Below the pieces are notes generated by a model. It had not been told where the DNA came from, searched no databases, and was given only the letters and a program-made list of their open reading frames with translations. The position numbers and the translations under genes are program-made. Shown piece by piece: positions 1 to 7,227 of a stretch of 21,017 nucleotides of DNA (the stretch's first letter is position 1; the number at the start of each line of letters is the position of its first letter). The DNA is taken from NCBI GenBank assembly GCA_964404805.1, contig CAYOLJ010000011.1, forward strand, positions 1 to 21,017, read 5' to 3'. This DNA is from Peribacter sp964404805. GTDB taxonomy: Bacteria > Patescibacteriota > Gracilibacteria > Peribacterales > Peribacteraceae.

Positions 1-666
1 AGTGTTCCCCCTATGTCCGCAGATACACTTCGTGAGATTCTTCCTGCAACGGATCTTTCTGCCGCTACTCCTTTTCCACCCTTTTCGCTCCCACTCACCA
101 TCCGTACCGATCTAGCTCTCGACGATATTTTGCGAGAGCCCCCGCCAGGAAAATCCATTGTCCTCGTAGGCAGCCGGCGCATTATCGAAGAGAAGTATGT
201 GGAATACGCGCCGACACTGGAAGAACGTGGTACGACACTCATCTGTCAGAACCTGAGCGGGGGAATCGAGCGAATGACAGCGGAATTTTTAGCGGCCTCA
301 TCACCTACCCTGTGGCTGCTCACTCCCTGGGGTTACGAAGACGTAGAGCTACCTCCGGAGATTGCCGACCGCCTGCTAATTGCCTCGCTGCCATTCGACC
401 ACCCATCACACACCGTGCTCTCGCGACGAGCAGTGCACTATCCCAATGCCTTTGAAGGTTACTTCCTGCCCCGACTCGAGCACCGACTGTTTCGCCTGCT
501 ACGTACTTTCTGTCGCCACCGCACGTTCCACGGCGAGGTGCTGATTACGGATGACCGACTCAAGACCAAATCGTACGGCAAGCGCGTCATGGTGTATTTA
601 AAGCAATTTGCCCAGGAATCCAAAGCCGCAGACAAAGACGGCAAGTCGCAAATGGAGTTGTTTTAA
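1..666 (+). CDS. DinG/XPD-family ATP-dependent helicase, C-terminal part (5' end outside window)
   Basis: The frame is open from base 1; an in-frame ATG lies at 13, but the residues before it (SVPP) read as a continuation, so this is most likely the 3' end of a longer superfamily 2 helicase gene. What remains resembles helicase domain 2 of the DinG/Rad3 family: a spacer with PFPPF as expected after the domain-1/2 junction, IVLVGSRRIIEE (the 'LVLFTS' strand of motif IV), a glutamine/arginine-containing stretch, TPWGYEDVELP in place of the usual WEGVD motif V, LPFDHPSH, then AFEGYFLPRLEHRLFRLLRTF in the place of the Q..GR.IR motif VI, and ITDDRLKTKSYG, the usual 'D.R...YG' end. The motif VI region has no canonical Q-x-x-GR-x-IR, so activity may differ. 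Walker A/B and any Fe-S cysteines would be upstream. It converges on the sugar transferase gene with an 18-nt gap. Confidence 0.7.
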   Translation, partial: SVPPMSADTLREILPATDLSAATPFPPFSLPLTIRTDLALDDILREPPPGKSIVLVGSRRIIEEKYVEYAPTLEERGTTLICQNLSGGIERMTAEFLAASSPTLWLLTPWGYEDVELPPEIADRLLIASLPFDHPSHTVLSRRAVHYPNAFEGYFLPRLEHRLFRLLRTFCRHRTFHGEVLITDDRLKTKSYGKRVMVYLKQFAQESKAADKDGKSQMELF

Positions 667-684
667 TCTCCTGGCGAATCATTG

Positions 685-2079
685 CTAGTCCGCCCCATGT
701 CTCTTGATCACCACAAAGGCTGTTCGCCACAGAATCCAGAGATCAAGGAGTGGTGACCACTCTTCGACGTACTGCAGGTCATACTTCACCTCTTCTTCGA
801 ATGGCAAGGAGCTACGACCCATCACTTGTGCGAGGCCCGTCATGCCCGGGCGGACAGCGAATACCCGCCGGTGCACGTACGTGTAGCGATCCACTTCGGA
901 TGGTAAATGCGGCCGAGGCCCCACCAGAGACATCTGCCCCATAAGCACATTGAAGAGCTGCGGCAGTTCATCGAGAGACCATCGACGCAAAAAGTGGCCG
1001 AATGATGTCACGCGCGGATCTTTGTGAACTTTGAAGAGTGGGCCATCGCTCCGGTGACTTAAGTGTTGCAATTCCTCTTTACGCGCTTCTGCATCGCAGA
1101 CCATGGAACGGAATTTCAGCATGGGGATGCGCCGTTTGCCAAAATCGCCCACGCGTCCCGAAACGAAGAAGACCGGCCAACCACTATCGATGAGCACGCC
1201 TATCCCCAGCAGAACGAACAGTGGAAGGAGAATGAGAATCAGTGCGCAACTGAGGACAATATCGCCCAACCGCTTCACGACGCGCCCCCATCCGTCGAGC
1301 GGAGTGGGTTGAAAGCGCATCATGGGGAGCATCCCCAGCCGCTCGATGCGCAGCAGGTGTGGCACATCCGAGAACACGGGAGGGAAGAACCCGTAACCGA
1401 TGTGGCGGCTCCGGCAGAAATCGATGAGTTCCACAGTCTCTTCACTCTCAGGATTGGGATCCGTCTGCAATACGAGATCAATTACTGGAACATGGGCAAG
1501 GCGACGGATCCCTGCCAGATCCTGCAAGTGTCCCACATAGTGATAGCGGACATCGTGCTCCAAAGTGCGACACGCAAGAGGCGTAATAGGCTGACGACCG
1601 ACCGACACCACTGTGCGCACCCCAATCCCTAGTCTCAGGAGTGAGCGCTGTAGCAAGACGAGTGTTGTGCGTCCAGCCATGCTGAAAAATGCGAGAAAGA
1701 ACACCGCGTGAAAGAGAAGGATTCGAGAGTAGAAGAGTTGTTTCTCAACAAAGAAGAACCACGCCACCACCGCGATCAACCAGAGGAGAGAAGCAATAGC
1801 AACATTCCCCATTTCGCGCCAGGAACTGATTGTTGAACGCAGGACGTAGAGCCCTAAGAGGGCTGCAAGCATGAGGAAACCTACAACACTCGGCACAATG
1901 AAAGAGTCTGTGTAGAGCGAGAGAGGCGGGAGCGTGGTCGCCGGATCCAGCAGCTGCACGCCGGGGATCAGATCTACTTGGGCTTCGCGCAGCCTGTAGG
2001 CAAGTAGGAGTGCGGCGATGACCGCGAAAGCATCGACGGGCAGGCGCAGTAAGCCAAGAAGGAGTTCGGAGCGTTTCAC
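685..2079 (-). CDS. Polyprenyl-phosphate hexose-1-phosphate transferase (exopolysaccharide/glycan initiating enzyme)
   Basis: Membrane enzyme that moves a sugar-1-phosphate from a nucleotide sugar onto undecaprenyl phosphate, the first step of surface polysaccharide or glycoprotein glycan synthesis. The 464-aa protein has the full-length layout of the WbaP/WcaJ group: about four N-terminal hydrophobic segments (roughly residues 10-28, 60-80, 92-112, 118-136), a nucleotide-binding-like middle domain (about 150-260), then the catalytic PglC-like domain. That domain starts with KRLGDI (269-274), a re-entrant hydrophobic helix (275-298), FRSM (323-326), KDPRVTSFG, the DELPQ motif containing the Asp370-Glu371 catalytic dyad, and LVGPRP (385-390). 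The start is GTG; the basic N-terminus followed by a membrane helix supports it. No glycosyltransferases lie beside it. Which sugar is used cannot be told from sequence. Confidence 0.92.
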   Translation of the reverse strand: MKRSELLLGLLRLPVDAFAVIAALLLAYRLREAQVDLIPGVQLLDPATTLPPLSLYTDSFIVPSVVGFLMLAALLGLYVLRSTISSWREMGNVAIASLLWLIAVVAWFFFVEKQLFYSRILLFHAVFFLAFFSMAGRTTLVLLQRSLLRLGIGVRTVVSVGRQPITPLACRTLEHDVRYHYVGHLQDLAGIRRLAHVPVIDLVLQTDPNPESEETVELIDFCRSRHIGYGFFPPVFSDVPHLLRIERLGMLPMMRFQPTPLDGWGRVVKRLGDIVLSCALILILLPLFVLLGIGVLIDSGWPVFFVSGRVGDFGKRRIPMLKFRSMVCDAEARKEELQHLSHRSDGPLFKVHKDPRVTSFGHFLRRWSLDELPQLFNVLMGQMSLVGPRPHLPSEVDRYTYVHRRVFAVRPGMTGLAQVMGRSSLPFEEEVKYDLQYVEEWSPLLDLWILWRTAFVVIKRHGAD

Positions 2080-2200
2080 TAGGACTGAAGTGTACTACGA
2101 AGCGCCGGCCTCGGAACGCATATTTGTCGCTCTCTTGGCTTGATCCACCCAAAAAACTAGGCGAGGATGTCTTTCCATTTCCTGTCTACCTTCTCTACAT

Positions 2201-3415
2201 ATGCCCCCAGAGGCAACACCAGAAATACTGCAACTCACGCCTGGGCCAACCGGCATCCACCCCGATGTCCAGCGGGAGATGGCGCGTCAGTCCCAAAATC
2301 ACACGCACCCTGATTTCTTGCAGGAATGCAAAGGCATTCAACAATTGGCACGAACCCTCTTCGGAACCACCAACTCCGATACTGGCGTTTTGACAGCATC
2401 AGGCACCGGCGGCAACGAAGCAGGCGTCATGAACTTCGTACAGCCGGGAGATAAGGCCGTATTCGTGAATTCCGGATTCTTCAGTGGCCGACTGGGCGAA
2501 ATGATCCAGAGGCGAGGGGCGCAACCCGTTGAAATTCCGACAAAATTCGGCGAGACGGTTGACCCGAATGTCTTTGAAGAAACGCTGGCACGGTACGGGC
2601 GCGGCGGAGTCTCTGCGGCATACATGGCGCAAATCGAAACAGCAACAGGGGCGCAGATTCCGGATGAGGATCTGGTAACTCTGGGCGCCATCGCTACGCG
2701 CTTCGACGTCATGCTCTGCATTGATTCTGTCTGTGCCTTCGGCGGGACAGCGGTCAACGCCGATGCCTGGAACGCTGCATACGTTTCCGCCTGCTCGCAG
2801 AAGGGCGTCAATGCGCCGCCAGGTACGGCTCCGTTCACCGTGGCCCCGTTCGCCATGGAAAGGATCGAGGAACGGAGAAAGCGAGGGCAGCCGCCGGGCA
2901 GCAAGTACTTTGATCTGCCGGAGAATATGCGTTACTGGAATACAGGCGCTTATCACGCGACCCCCGCCGTGCAGAGCCTCTACGGGCTGAGGAAAGCCAT
3001 GGAACTTACCATCGAGCGAGCCAATGGGAATTTGCCCAACCTCTTTGCAGCGCACGCCAAAAACCAGCGTGCGCTCGAGGCGGGATTCGAAGCTCTCGGT
3101 TTTTCCAATCCGGTAGAGCCGTCAAAGCGTGCCGCTGTTGTGAGCGTTCTCACTACACCACAAAACATTAGTGCGCAGGTCCTGCGGAAGAAATTACTCG
3201 AAGTACAGTCCGTGCGGGGGCGCCCCATTGATGGCATGGAAGTCGCGGAGGGAAAACGCGATCCCGCGTCCGAAATTCGCGTCGCGCTGCTGGGTTTCTG
3301 GTCCAATGTGCAAACCGTCCTCGATGCCTGCGATGCCGTGGAACAGGTAACAAACACGAGGGGCCGCATGACAAGTGCAGCCGAGCAGTACTATGCTCAG
3401 CATTCGCCTCATTGA
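2201..3415 (+). CDS. Class V pyridoxal-phosphate aminotransferase (alanine-glyoxylate / serine-pyruvate or phosphoserine aminotransferase-like)
   Basis: Fold type I PLP enzyme of 404 aa, a normal length for the family. Visible motifs: TPGPTG near residue 13 (the family's N-terminal PGP), HTHPDF (34-39) at the site of the 'SHRSPEF' substrate loop, the ASGTGGNEA phosphate-binding loop (66-74), CIDSVCAFGG with Asp175 expected to hold the pyridine nitrogen, and SQKGVNAPPG with Lys201 as the Schiff-base lysine. The NTGAYHATPAVQSLYGL stretch after residue 245 is typical of the alanine-glyoxylate/serine-pyruvate branch, and the C-terminal small domain ends with an IRVALLGFW segment. A role in serine/glycine or alanine metabolism is likely, but the substrate is not determinable. 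It stands alone with no operon partner. The 20 bases before the ATG are pyrimidine-rich and show no Shine-Dalgarno sequence. Confidence 0.9.
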   Translation: MPPEATPEILQLTPGPTGIHPDVQREMARQSQNHTHPDFLQECKGIQQLARTLFGTTNSDTGVLTASGTGGNEAGVMNFVQPGDKAVFVNSGFFSGRLGEMIQRRGAQPVEIPTKFGETVDPNVFEETLARYGRGGVSAAYMAQIETATGAQIPDEDLVTLGAIATRFDVMLCIDSVCAFGGTAVNADAWNAAYVSACSQKGVNAPPGTAPFTVAPFAMERIEERRKRGQPPGSKYFDLPENMRYWNTGAYHATPAVQSLYGLRKAMELTIERANGNLPNLFAAHAKNQRALEAGFEALGFSNPVEPSKRAAVVSVLTTPQNISAQVLRKKLLEVQSVRGRPIDGMEVAEGKRDPASEIRVALLGFWSNVQTVLDACDAVEQVTNTRGRMTSAAEQYYAQHSPH

Positions 3416-3460
3416 GAGGGAATGCCACATTGTCTATATTTCCCTATACTAAGTCAGCCA

Positions 3461-3477
3461 GCCGCTTTGGCTCAGTG
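3461..3477 (+). pseudogene. Duplicate of the 5' end of the neighbouring tRNA-Thr gene
   Basis: Sixteen of these 17 bases match the first 17 bases of the tRNA-Thr gene that begins 98 nt downstream (acceptor strand plus 5' half of the D arm), after which similarity fades. It is followed by a perfect 7-bp hairpin (GCTGCAG / CTGCAGC, 3482-3499) with a 4-nt loop and no T-tract. No anticodon arm or matching 3' acceptor strand follows, so it is not a functional tRNA. It may be a remnant of a tandem duplication. The rest of 3416-3558 shows nothing recognisable. Confidence 0.4.
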
Positions 3478-3558
3478 CCTAGCTGCAGCCTGCTGCAGCG
3501 TCATAAAATAGCTTTGCTCGGATTGATACTTTGATCTTTCTACCATCCCAATACATGT

Positions 3559-3633
3559 GCCGCTTTAGCTCAGTGGTAGAGCAACTCACTTGTAATGAGT
3601 AGGTCCGGGGTTCAAATCCCCGAAGCGGCTCCA
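3559..3633 (+). tRNA. tRNA-Thr (anticodon UGU)
   Basis: A complete cloverleaf can be folded by eye: 7-bp acceptor GCCGCTT/AAGCGGC, D stem GCTC/GAGC with loop AGTGGTA, anticodon stem ACTCA/TGAGT with loop CTTGTAA (anticodon TGT, reading ACA and by wobble other Thr codons), 5-nt variable loop, and T stem CGGGG/CCCCG with loop TTCAAAT. The discriminator base is T (3630). The CCA end is encoded in the DNA (3631-3633). All stems are fully paired. Confidence 0.97.
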
Positions 3634-3748
3634 TTCGACTCGACCCTTTGTGCCTCGCTCGCCGTTCAGGCCATGAGGGCCTTCAGGCCCGAATGGGTGG
3701 TCTCCGCACCTTCAGTGTTGCGACCGCCTATCAAAAATGAGAGGCAGA

Positions 3749-3790
3749 GTGTCCCGAGCGAATAAGTAGAACGAATGAGCCGAGGGACAC
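3749..3790. repeat. Inverted repeat with GTGTCCC/GGGACAC arms
   Basis: Perfect 7-bp arms at 3749-3755 and 3784-3790 enclose a 28-nt loop that contains GAGCGAAT and GAATGAGCCGAG. The arm and loop words look like a degenerate copy of the GTCCCGAGCGA...CGAGGGAC type of short interspersed palindrome often seen in intergenic DNA of uncultivated bacteria; that resemblance is from memory. The surrounding 3634-3839 contains another small perfect hairpin (GGGCC TTCA GGCCC, 3677-3690) and a direct repeat TTCAGGCC (3665-3672, 3682-3689), but no convincing gene. Confidence 0.45.
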
Positions 3791-3839
3791 CCATTTCAGC
3801 CAACTCAGCCTCATTGTTAAAAAAGTCGGACTGAAACCC

Positions 3840-3868
3840 TTGCCCACAAGACCATGAAGGCTGAAAAT
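3840..3868 (+). promoter_or_regulatory. Predicted sigma70-type promoter of rnpB
   Basis: TTGCCC (3840-3845), a 17-nt spacer and GAAAAT (3863-3868) give four of six matches to each consensus hexamer. The predicted start, about 7 nt after the -10 box, falls at about 3875, next to the first base of the P1 helix of RNase P RNA (3876), which is the position expected for this gene. Confidence 0.45.
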
Positions 3869-3875
3869 AGAGCTT

Positions 3876-4310
3876 CCTGCTCTTTCGATGATCGCCCCTA
3901 CCCTTGCGGTACGGGGAGGAACGTCCGGGCACCCTTCGACTTCGCTCAGGGCAAGCCGCCTTGGATAAGTTGTTGTGGAACACCTAGTGGGTAACGCCCA
4001 CCTATCCGTCATATATCCGGTAAAGGCGGATACGGACCAGTACCACAGAGACGAGCCCCGAAAGGGGAGTGAAACGCCTCGGAGTACCGAGGCCCCGCAC
4101 TTGATGCGGGGTTGGCAAACTCTAGGTGGTGCAAGGAGGATTTGGGTCGTCGGAAATCCGCGGTGGTTCCGCCGCGCCGATCACCCCTCCGCACAGTGCC
4201 CCGCGCCCTCGCGGCGTGGGGTTGAGGTCTTCGGGCAACCGGGACCCCAGAGAGATGATCATCCATCCCGCCTACGCGGGAAGACAGAACCCGGCGTACA
4301 GAAGGGCAGG
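3876..4310 (+). ncRNA. rnpB: RNase P RNA (bacterial type A-like)
   Basis: Catalytic RNA of RNase P, which removes 5' leaders from tRNA precursors. Universal elements are present in order: GAGGAACGTCCGGGC (3916-3930, the P4 5' strand and following helix; most bacteria have GAGGAAAGTCC, so one base differs), CACAGAGA in the P10/P11 region, GGCAAACTC...GTGCAAGG...AAT in the P15 neighbourhood, AGAGATGAT, and GACAGAACCCGGCGTACAG (4283-4301), the P4 3' strand and 3' conserved end. Terminal helices close: P1 CCTGCTCTT (3876-3884) with AAGGGCAGG (4302-4310, one G-T pair) and P2 GATGATC (3887-3893) with GATCATC (4257-4263). Length is about 435 nt. A REP-like palindrome sits at 3932-3951. The RNA ends 5 nt before the stop codon of the convergent histidine kinase, and no intrinsic terminator follows it. 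The ORFs that can be drawn across it are spurious. Confidence 0.94.
3932..3951. repeat. Short REP-like palindrome inside rnpB
   Basis: The 20 bases CCCTTCGACTTCGCTCAGGG directly follow the conserved GTCCGGGC of RNase P RNA. They have CCCT/AGGG ends around a TCGACTTCGCTC core and match from memory a short interspersed repeat abundant in some CPR and Chloroflexi genomes, recognisable when mistranslated as 'PERSRR' or 'LSEVEG' peptides. Only this one copy is present in the window, so repeat status rests on prior knowledge. Confidence 0.5.
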
Positions 4311-4315
4311 TACAC

Positions 4316-5863
4316 TCATGAGGAAGCCTTGGTGGCAGTACCATCGGGCTTCTTCCATGTATTGAGAGGGAGCTCTAAGGTAAAGGATGTTCCTTTGCCT
4401 TCGGTACTGAGGAAGGAGATTTTCCCTTTGAGTTGCTCAGTCAGCATGCGCGAGATATAGAGCCCAAGACCGCTGCCCGTCGTATCAACTTTCGTGGCGT
4501 TGGATGCGCGAAAAAGACGCGTGAAGAGATAGCGCTGTTCCGCTTGAGGAATTCCGAGCCCCGTATCCTGAACGGTAATCGAGACTATCTTGTCAGACTG
4601 TTTGAGTGAAACATCAATACTCCCGCCGGATTTCGAGTACTTCACGGCATTGCTGAGAATATTATGCAGGATGATCTGCACGAATGTCGGATCCGTTGCG
4701 ATCAACAGATGATCGGGCGCGCGCAGTTCCAGGCTGATCTTGCGTTCTTTCGCGAAAGACCGTTCGTCTTCCGATGCATCTTGTACAAGCGCAACGAGAT
4801 CAACTTCTTGCACAACTGGGGCAGCAACACCGCCGCCCTCCAGTTTCGAAACATGGAGCAGGGCATCAATCAGGCTCACCATGCGCTGACTCGCAGTACA
4901 CATCTCTGTGACGTACGATTCTTGCGTTGGTGAGAGTTTTTCTTGGCTATCTGTCTGCAGCAGTTCCAAGTACCACGAAATAGTGGAGAGGGGGGTTCGC
5001 AACTGGTGTGATGCCAGTGAAATGAATTCTGATTTCATATAATCGAGCTTGCGCTCCTCTGTCACATCATGGAACACCGCCACTGTGCCGAGAAGCTGTT
5101 TGTCAGACAGTAGTGGACTCACTATAAACATCACGGGCACTCTCGTACGATCGCAGCGCTCAATGCTCACTTGCTGCTGCGGCTGAGGTCGGACCTCTGC
5201 GTGAGACTGTAAGCAGAGGGCAATGGGATGTTGATCGGCGGCAATGGAATGGTGATGGCTCGAGAGCGGGAGCAACTCCGTTGCAGGGCGTCCAAGAACC
5301 TCTTCCGATCGCTCCTTGCCCATGATGTTCACACCCATCGGATTGACGTCAACAATCAGGCCCTGCTGATCCGTGACAACGACCCCGTGGTGAATGGAGG
5401 TGAGGATGGTACGGTCTTTGAGGTATTGCTCCTTGAGTTCGCTTGTACGCTTCTCGACCTCACTCTGAAGGTACTCGTACCCGCGTTCGAGACGGTGCGC
5501 CATGTCTGCAATAGCAGAGTCGAGCATTCCGACTTCATCGGTTACTTTCTCCGCTGCCTGATACTCCCAGTGATCCGGCCCGAGCCGTGCGACTCTGCGG
5601 TACAGAGAAACAATGGGGCCTGTTAATCCTTTGGCAAGAAAGTACGCCAGTGCCACGGCAAGGATAAACACCAACACGCCGAGCAGCATGAAAAGCGAGA
5701 CGAGGAGTGGGGGGAGAGGGCGCGCTGCCAAAGCAGCAGCACCCGAAAACAGCACAACCGAGAACGTCGCCAGCAAGGCAAACTGACGCACCGTGCGCCA
5801 GAAGATGGAACCACGTACGCGTGGACTCTGCGGCCGAATGGACGTATGGGGGGACTTGATCAT
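4316..5863 (-). CDS. Membrane-bound PAS-domain sensor histidine kinase
   Basis: Two-component sensor of 515 aa. A short basic cytoplasmic start is followed by two membrane helices (about 25-48 and 52-78) with almost no extracytoplasmic loop, a HAMP linker (about 76-130), a coiled segment, a PAS domain (about 150-270: ILTSIHHGVVVTDQQG...VNPMG), a HisKA dimerisation helix with phosphoacceptor His286 in SHQLRTPL, and a HATPase domain with N box NILSNAVKYS (Asn405), G1 DTGLGIP (433-439) and G2 GSGLGLYI (463-470). All catalytic motifs are intact. With so short a periplasmic loop, the signal is probably sensed in the membrane or by the PAS domain. No response regulator is adjacent; the nearest is the receiver protein starting the pilus operon 9 kb away. 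An extended -10 promoter lies just upstream (5884-5912). The upstream region CATACTCCC has no Shine-Dalgarno sequence. Confidence 0.94.
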   Translation of the reverse strand: MIKSPHTSIRPQSPRVRGSIFWRTVRQFALLATFSVVLFSGAAALAARPLPPLLVSLFMLLGVLVFILAVALAYFLAKGLTGPIVSLYRRVARLGPDHWEYQAAEKVTDEVGMLDSAIADMAHRLERGYEYLQSEVEKRTSELKEQYLKDRTILTSIHHGVVVTDQQGLIVDVNPMGVNIMGKERSEEVLGRPATELLPLSSHHHSIAADQHPIALCLQSHAEVRPQPQQQVSIERCDRTRVPVMFIVSPLLSDKQLLGTVAVFHDVTEERKLDYMKSEFISLASHQLRTPLSTISWYLELLQTDSQEKLSPTQESYVTEMCTASQRMVSLIDALLHVSKLEGGGVAAPVVQEVDLVALVQDASEDERSFAKERKISLELRAPDHLLIATDPTFVQIILHNILSNAVKYSKSGGSIDVSLKQSDKIVSITVQDTGLGIPQAEQRYLFTRLFRASNATKVDTTGSGLGLYISRMLTEQLKGKISFLSTEGKGTSFTLELPLNTWKKPDGTATKASS

Positions 5864-5883
5864 GGGAGTATGTCTTACAGATG

Positions 5884-5912
5884 ATTATACCATATTTATT
5901 AACTTCTTACCA
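5884..5912 (-). promoter_or_regulatory. Predicted extended -10 promoter of the histidine kinase gene
   Basis: On the minus strand a perfect TATAAT (5889-5884) is preceded by TGG (extended -10 TGn), and 17 nt further by TGGTAA (5912-5907), three of six matches to the -35 consensus. The transcript would start about 14 nt before the ATG at 5863, giving a very short leader. Confidence 0.55.
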
Positions 5913-5948
5913 TTATCCGATTTACCCCTAAATCCTGCGCACATCACC

Positions 5949-5982
5949 AAAACCCCGCACTCCGGATTCAGAAGTACGGGGT
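5949..5982 (-). terminator. Intrinsic terminator of the pilus operon
   Basis: Read on the minus strand, ACCCCGTACT pairs with AGTGCGGGGT (10 bp including one G-U) around an 11-nt loop, followed by TTTT. It lies about 25 nt after the stop codon of the last pilin gene, where the operon is expected to end, and before the kinase promoter. Confidence 0.75.
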
Positions 5983-6006
5983 AATGGAATAGTGCTCTTT
6001 TTCTCT

Positions 6007-6453
6007 TTAGCGCGTGACGGTGATGGTTTGGCTCTGTTCGGCCACTGGTGCCGACACGGTGACGCGACCACTCGTAATGGCCACATCGTAATTCGTGTCG
6101 TTGCCCGTCGCACCCGAGGGATCTGTCGGCAGATCGACGATGTACGACGTCGTGAGAGAATCCAGGTCACAGCCATTTGTGACACCGGTGCAGGAAGAAG
6201 CCTTCACACAGATGTTGCCACCCGTGCCAGATGCCAGGCAGCCCGGCATGGTGCCGTTGTTATCGATGGCGTACTGATAGACAGCATTGAGAATAGTATT
6301 CACGTCACTGCGGCGTTGTGCATTGCGCGCGTCGCCCATCTGCTTGGTGGGGTTGATCGCCACGATGACAATAGAAGCCAGAATCGCGATGATTCCGATG
6401 ACGAGAAGGAGTTCAATGAGAGTGAACCCTCTACGAGAGAAATGGATCTTCAT
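6007..6453 (-). CDS. Type IV pilin / major-pilin-like prepilin (GspG/PilA class)
   Basis: Small 148-aa prepilin, last gene of the pilus operon. The leader MKIHFSRRG is followed by FTLIELLLVIGIIAILASIVIVAI, the classical class III prepilin helix with cleavage expected after Gly9, Phe as residue +1 and Glu at +5. The mature part continues with NPTKQMGDARNAQRRSDVNTILNAVYQYAIDNNG, the helix and linker pattern common in CPR and type II-like pilins, then a region with four cysteines (GC, IC, SC, GC) that may form two disulfides, and a short beta-rich end. I chose the ATG at 6453 rather than an upstream start because it gives a normal-length leader. Its size and family make it the most likely major subunit. 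It is followed by the terminator at 5949-5982. The 129-nt upstream gap is the largest in the operon and could hold a separate promoter (TGTTACACT, extended -10-like), which is weak. Confidence 0.9.
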   Translation of the reverse strand: MKIHFSRRGFTLIELLLVIGIIAILASIVIVAINPTKQMGDARNAQRRSDVNTILNAVYQYAIDNNGTMPGCLASGTGGNICVKASSCTGVTNGCDLDSLTTSYIVDLPTDPSGATGNDTNYDVAITSGRVTVSAPVAEQSQTITVTR

Positions 6454-6582
6454 GAGAAAAATTGGGGAAGAGATAGGAAGAGAACGAGCACAGCATACAA
6501 AGAATGCTCTTGTGTAGTGTAACAAGTTTTTTCCTGTGGGGTTCCGATTCCATTGACTGAAACAGAAAAGGTTTCAAAATTT

Positions 6583-7227
6583 TCATTGTGAGCACGGCAA
6601 GGCGACGGATGCGACCCCACAATCACCACCCGAACACACGTTCCAGACATACGTTTCCCCCTGACATGTAGGGGCAGGGCATCCGCACGCATTTCCCGTT
6701 GGTTGATCTTTTGGAAGAAGCTGAACCGCCATTTCAAAGTGCCGTGCATACTGCGGAATCGCAGTAGAGGGGAGTGGATACGTTTCGGCCAGATCGAATG
6801 AGAGGAGCAATGTGGGATGATCGTCATCGGGCGAACTATTGCGTGCGGTAAATCCTGAAATCGTCATGCCAGCTGGCGTGAGTACCTGCTTGGTCTCTCG
6901 AAGGACGAGTACGAGAGAGCCGCTCTCTACTCCCACAACGAGAGGGTCTTCGTATTCCGAAACCATCTGGAGCGTCAGAATCGATCCTGTTGACCCGCTT
7001 GCGGGATCCATGATGCGTTCCGCATGTTCAATGCGCCACCGCAGTCCCTGCAATGTCTGCAGGCCTACGCGTTCCACAGATGCAATCGTCTGCTGTCGGG
7101 CACGCTGATCACTCGTGGCGAACAGAATGGAAATCACCGTTCCCCCGACGACAGCGAAGAAGGCAAGAAAGAGTAGCAGCTCGACGAGCGTGGTTCCGGG
7201 CCGCACATGGATGACACACTTCTTCAT
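6583..7227 (-). CDS. Minor prepilin, PilW/GspJ-like
   Basis: Prepilin-type protein of 214 aa. The leader MKKCVIHVRPG precedes TTLVELLLFLAFFAVVGGTVISIL, with cleavage expected after Gly11 and Glu at +5. The helix pattern and the following arginine-rich stretch (SDQRARQQTIASVERVG) resemble the J class of minor pilins, which form part of the pilus-tip priming complex. The remainder is a beta-rich domain, then an unusual C-terminal tail with six cysteines in about 36 residues (NAC.C..TC...VC..DC...PC) that suggests a disulfide-stabilised knot outside the cell. It overlaps the PilX-like gene by 4 nt, indicating translational coupling. Class assignment is from pattern recognition; that it is a prepilin is certain. 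Confidence 0.85.
   Translation of the reverse strand: MKKCVIHVRPGTTLVELLLFLAFFAVVGGTVISILFATSDQRARQQTIASVERVGLQTLQGLRWRIEHAERIMDPASGSTGSILTLQMVSEYEDPLVVGVESGSLVLVLRETKQVLTPAGMTISGFTARNSSPDDDHPTLLLSFDLAETYPLPSTAIPQYARHFEMAVQLLPKDQPTGNACGCPAPTCQGETYVWNVCSGGDCGVASVALPCSQ

Noticed and set aside
1063..1632. 189-codon ORF antisense to the sugar transferase
   Set aside because: Shadow of a gene with intact catalytic motifs on the minus strand.
2399..3055. Long antisense ORFs (218 and 188 codons) over the aminotransferase
   Set aside because: The plus-strand frame has clear PLP-enzyme motifs; the antisense frames have none.
3634..4315. Possible integrated element next to tRNA-Thr
   Set aside because: No integrase, transposase or repeat of the tRNA 3' end was found; the region is explained by rnpB and short palindromes.
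3975..4460. 161-codon ORF on the plus strand and overlapping minus-strand ORFs at 3666-4344
   Set aside because: They lie across RNase P RNA and its repeat; the translations (e.g. LSEVEG, PERSRR peptides) are products of structured RNA and repeat sequence, not protein families.
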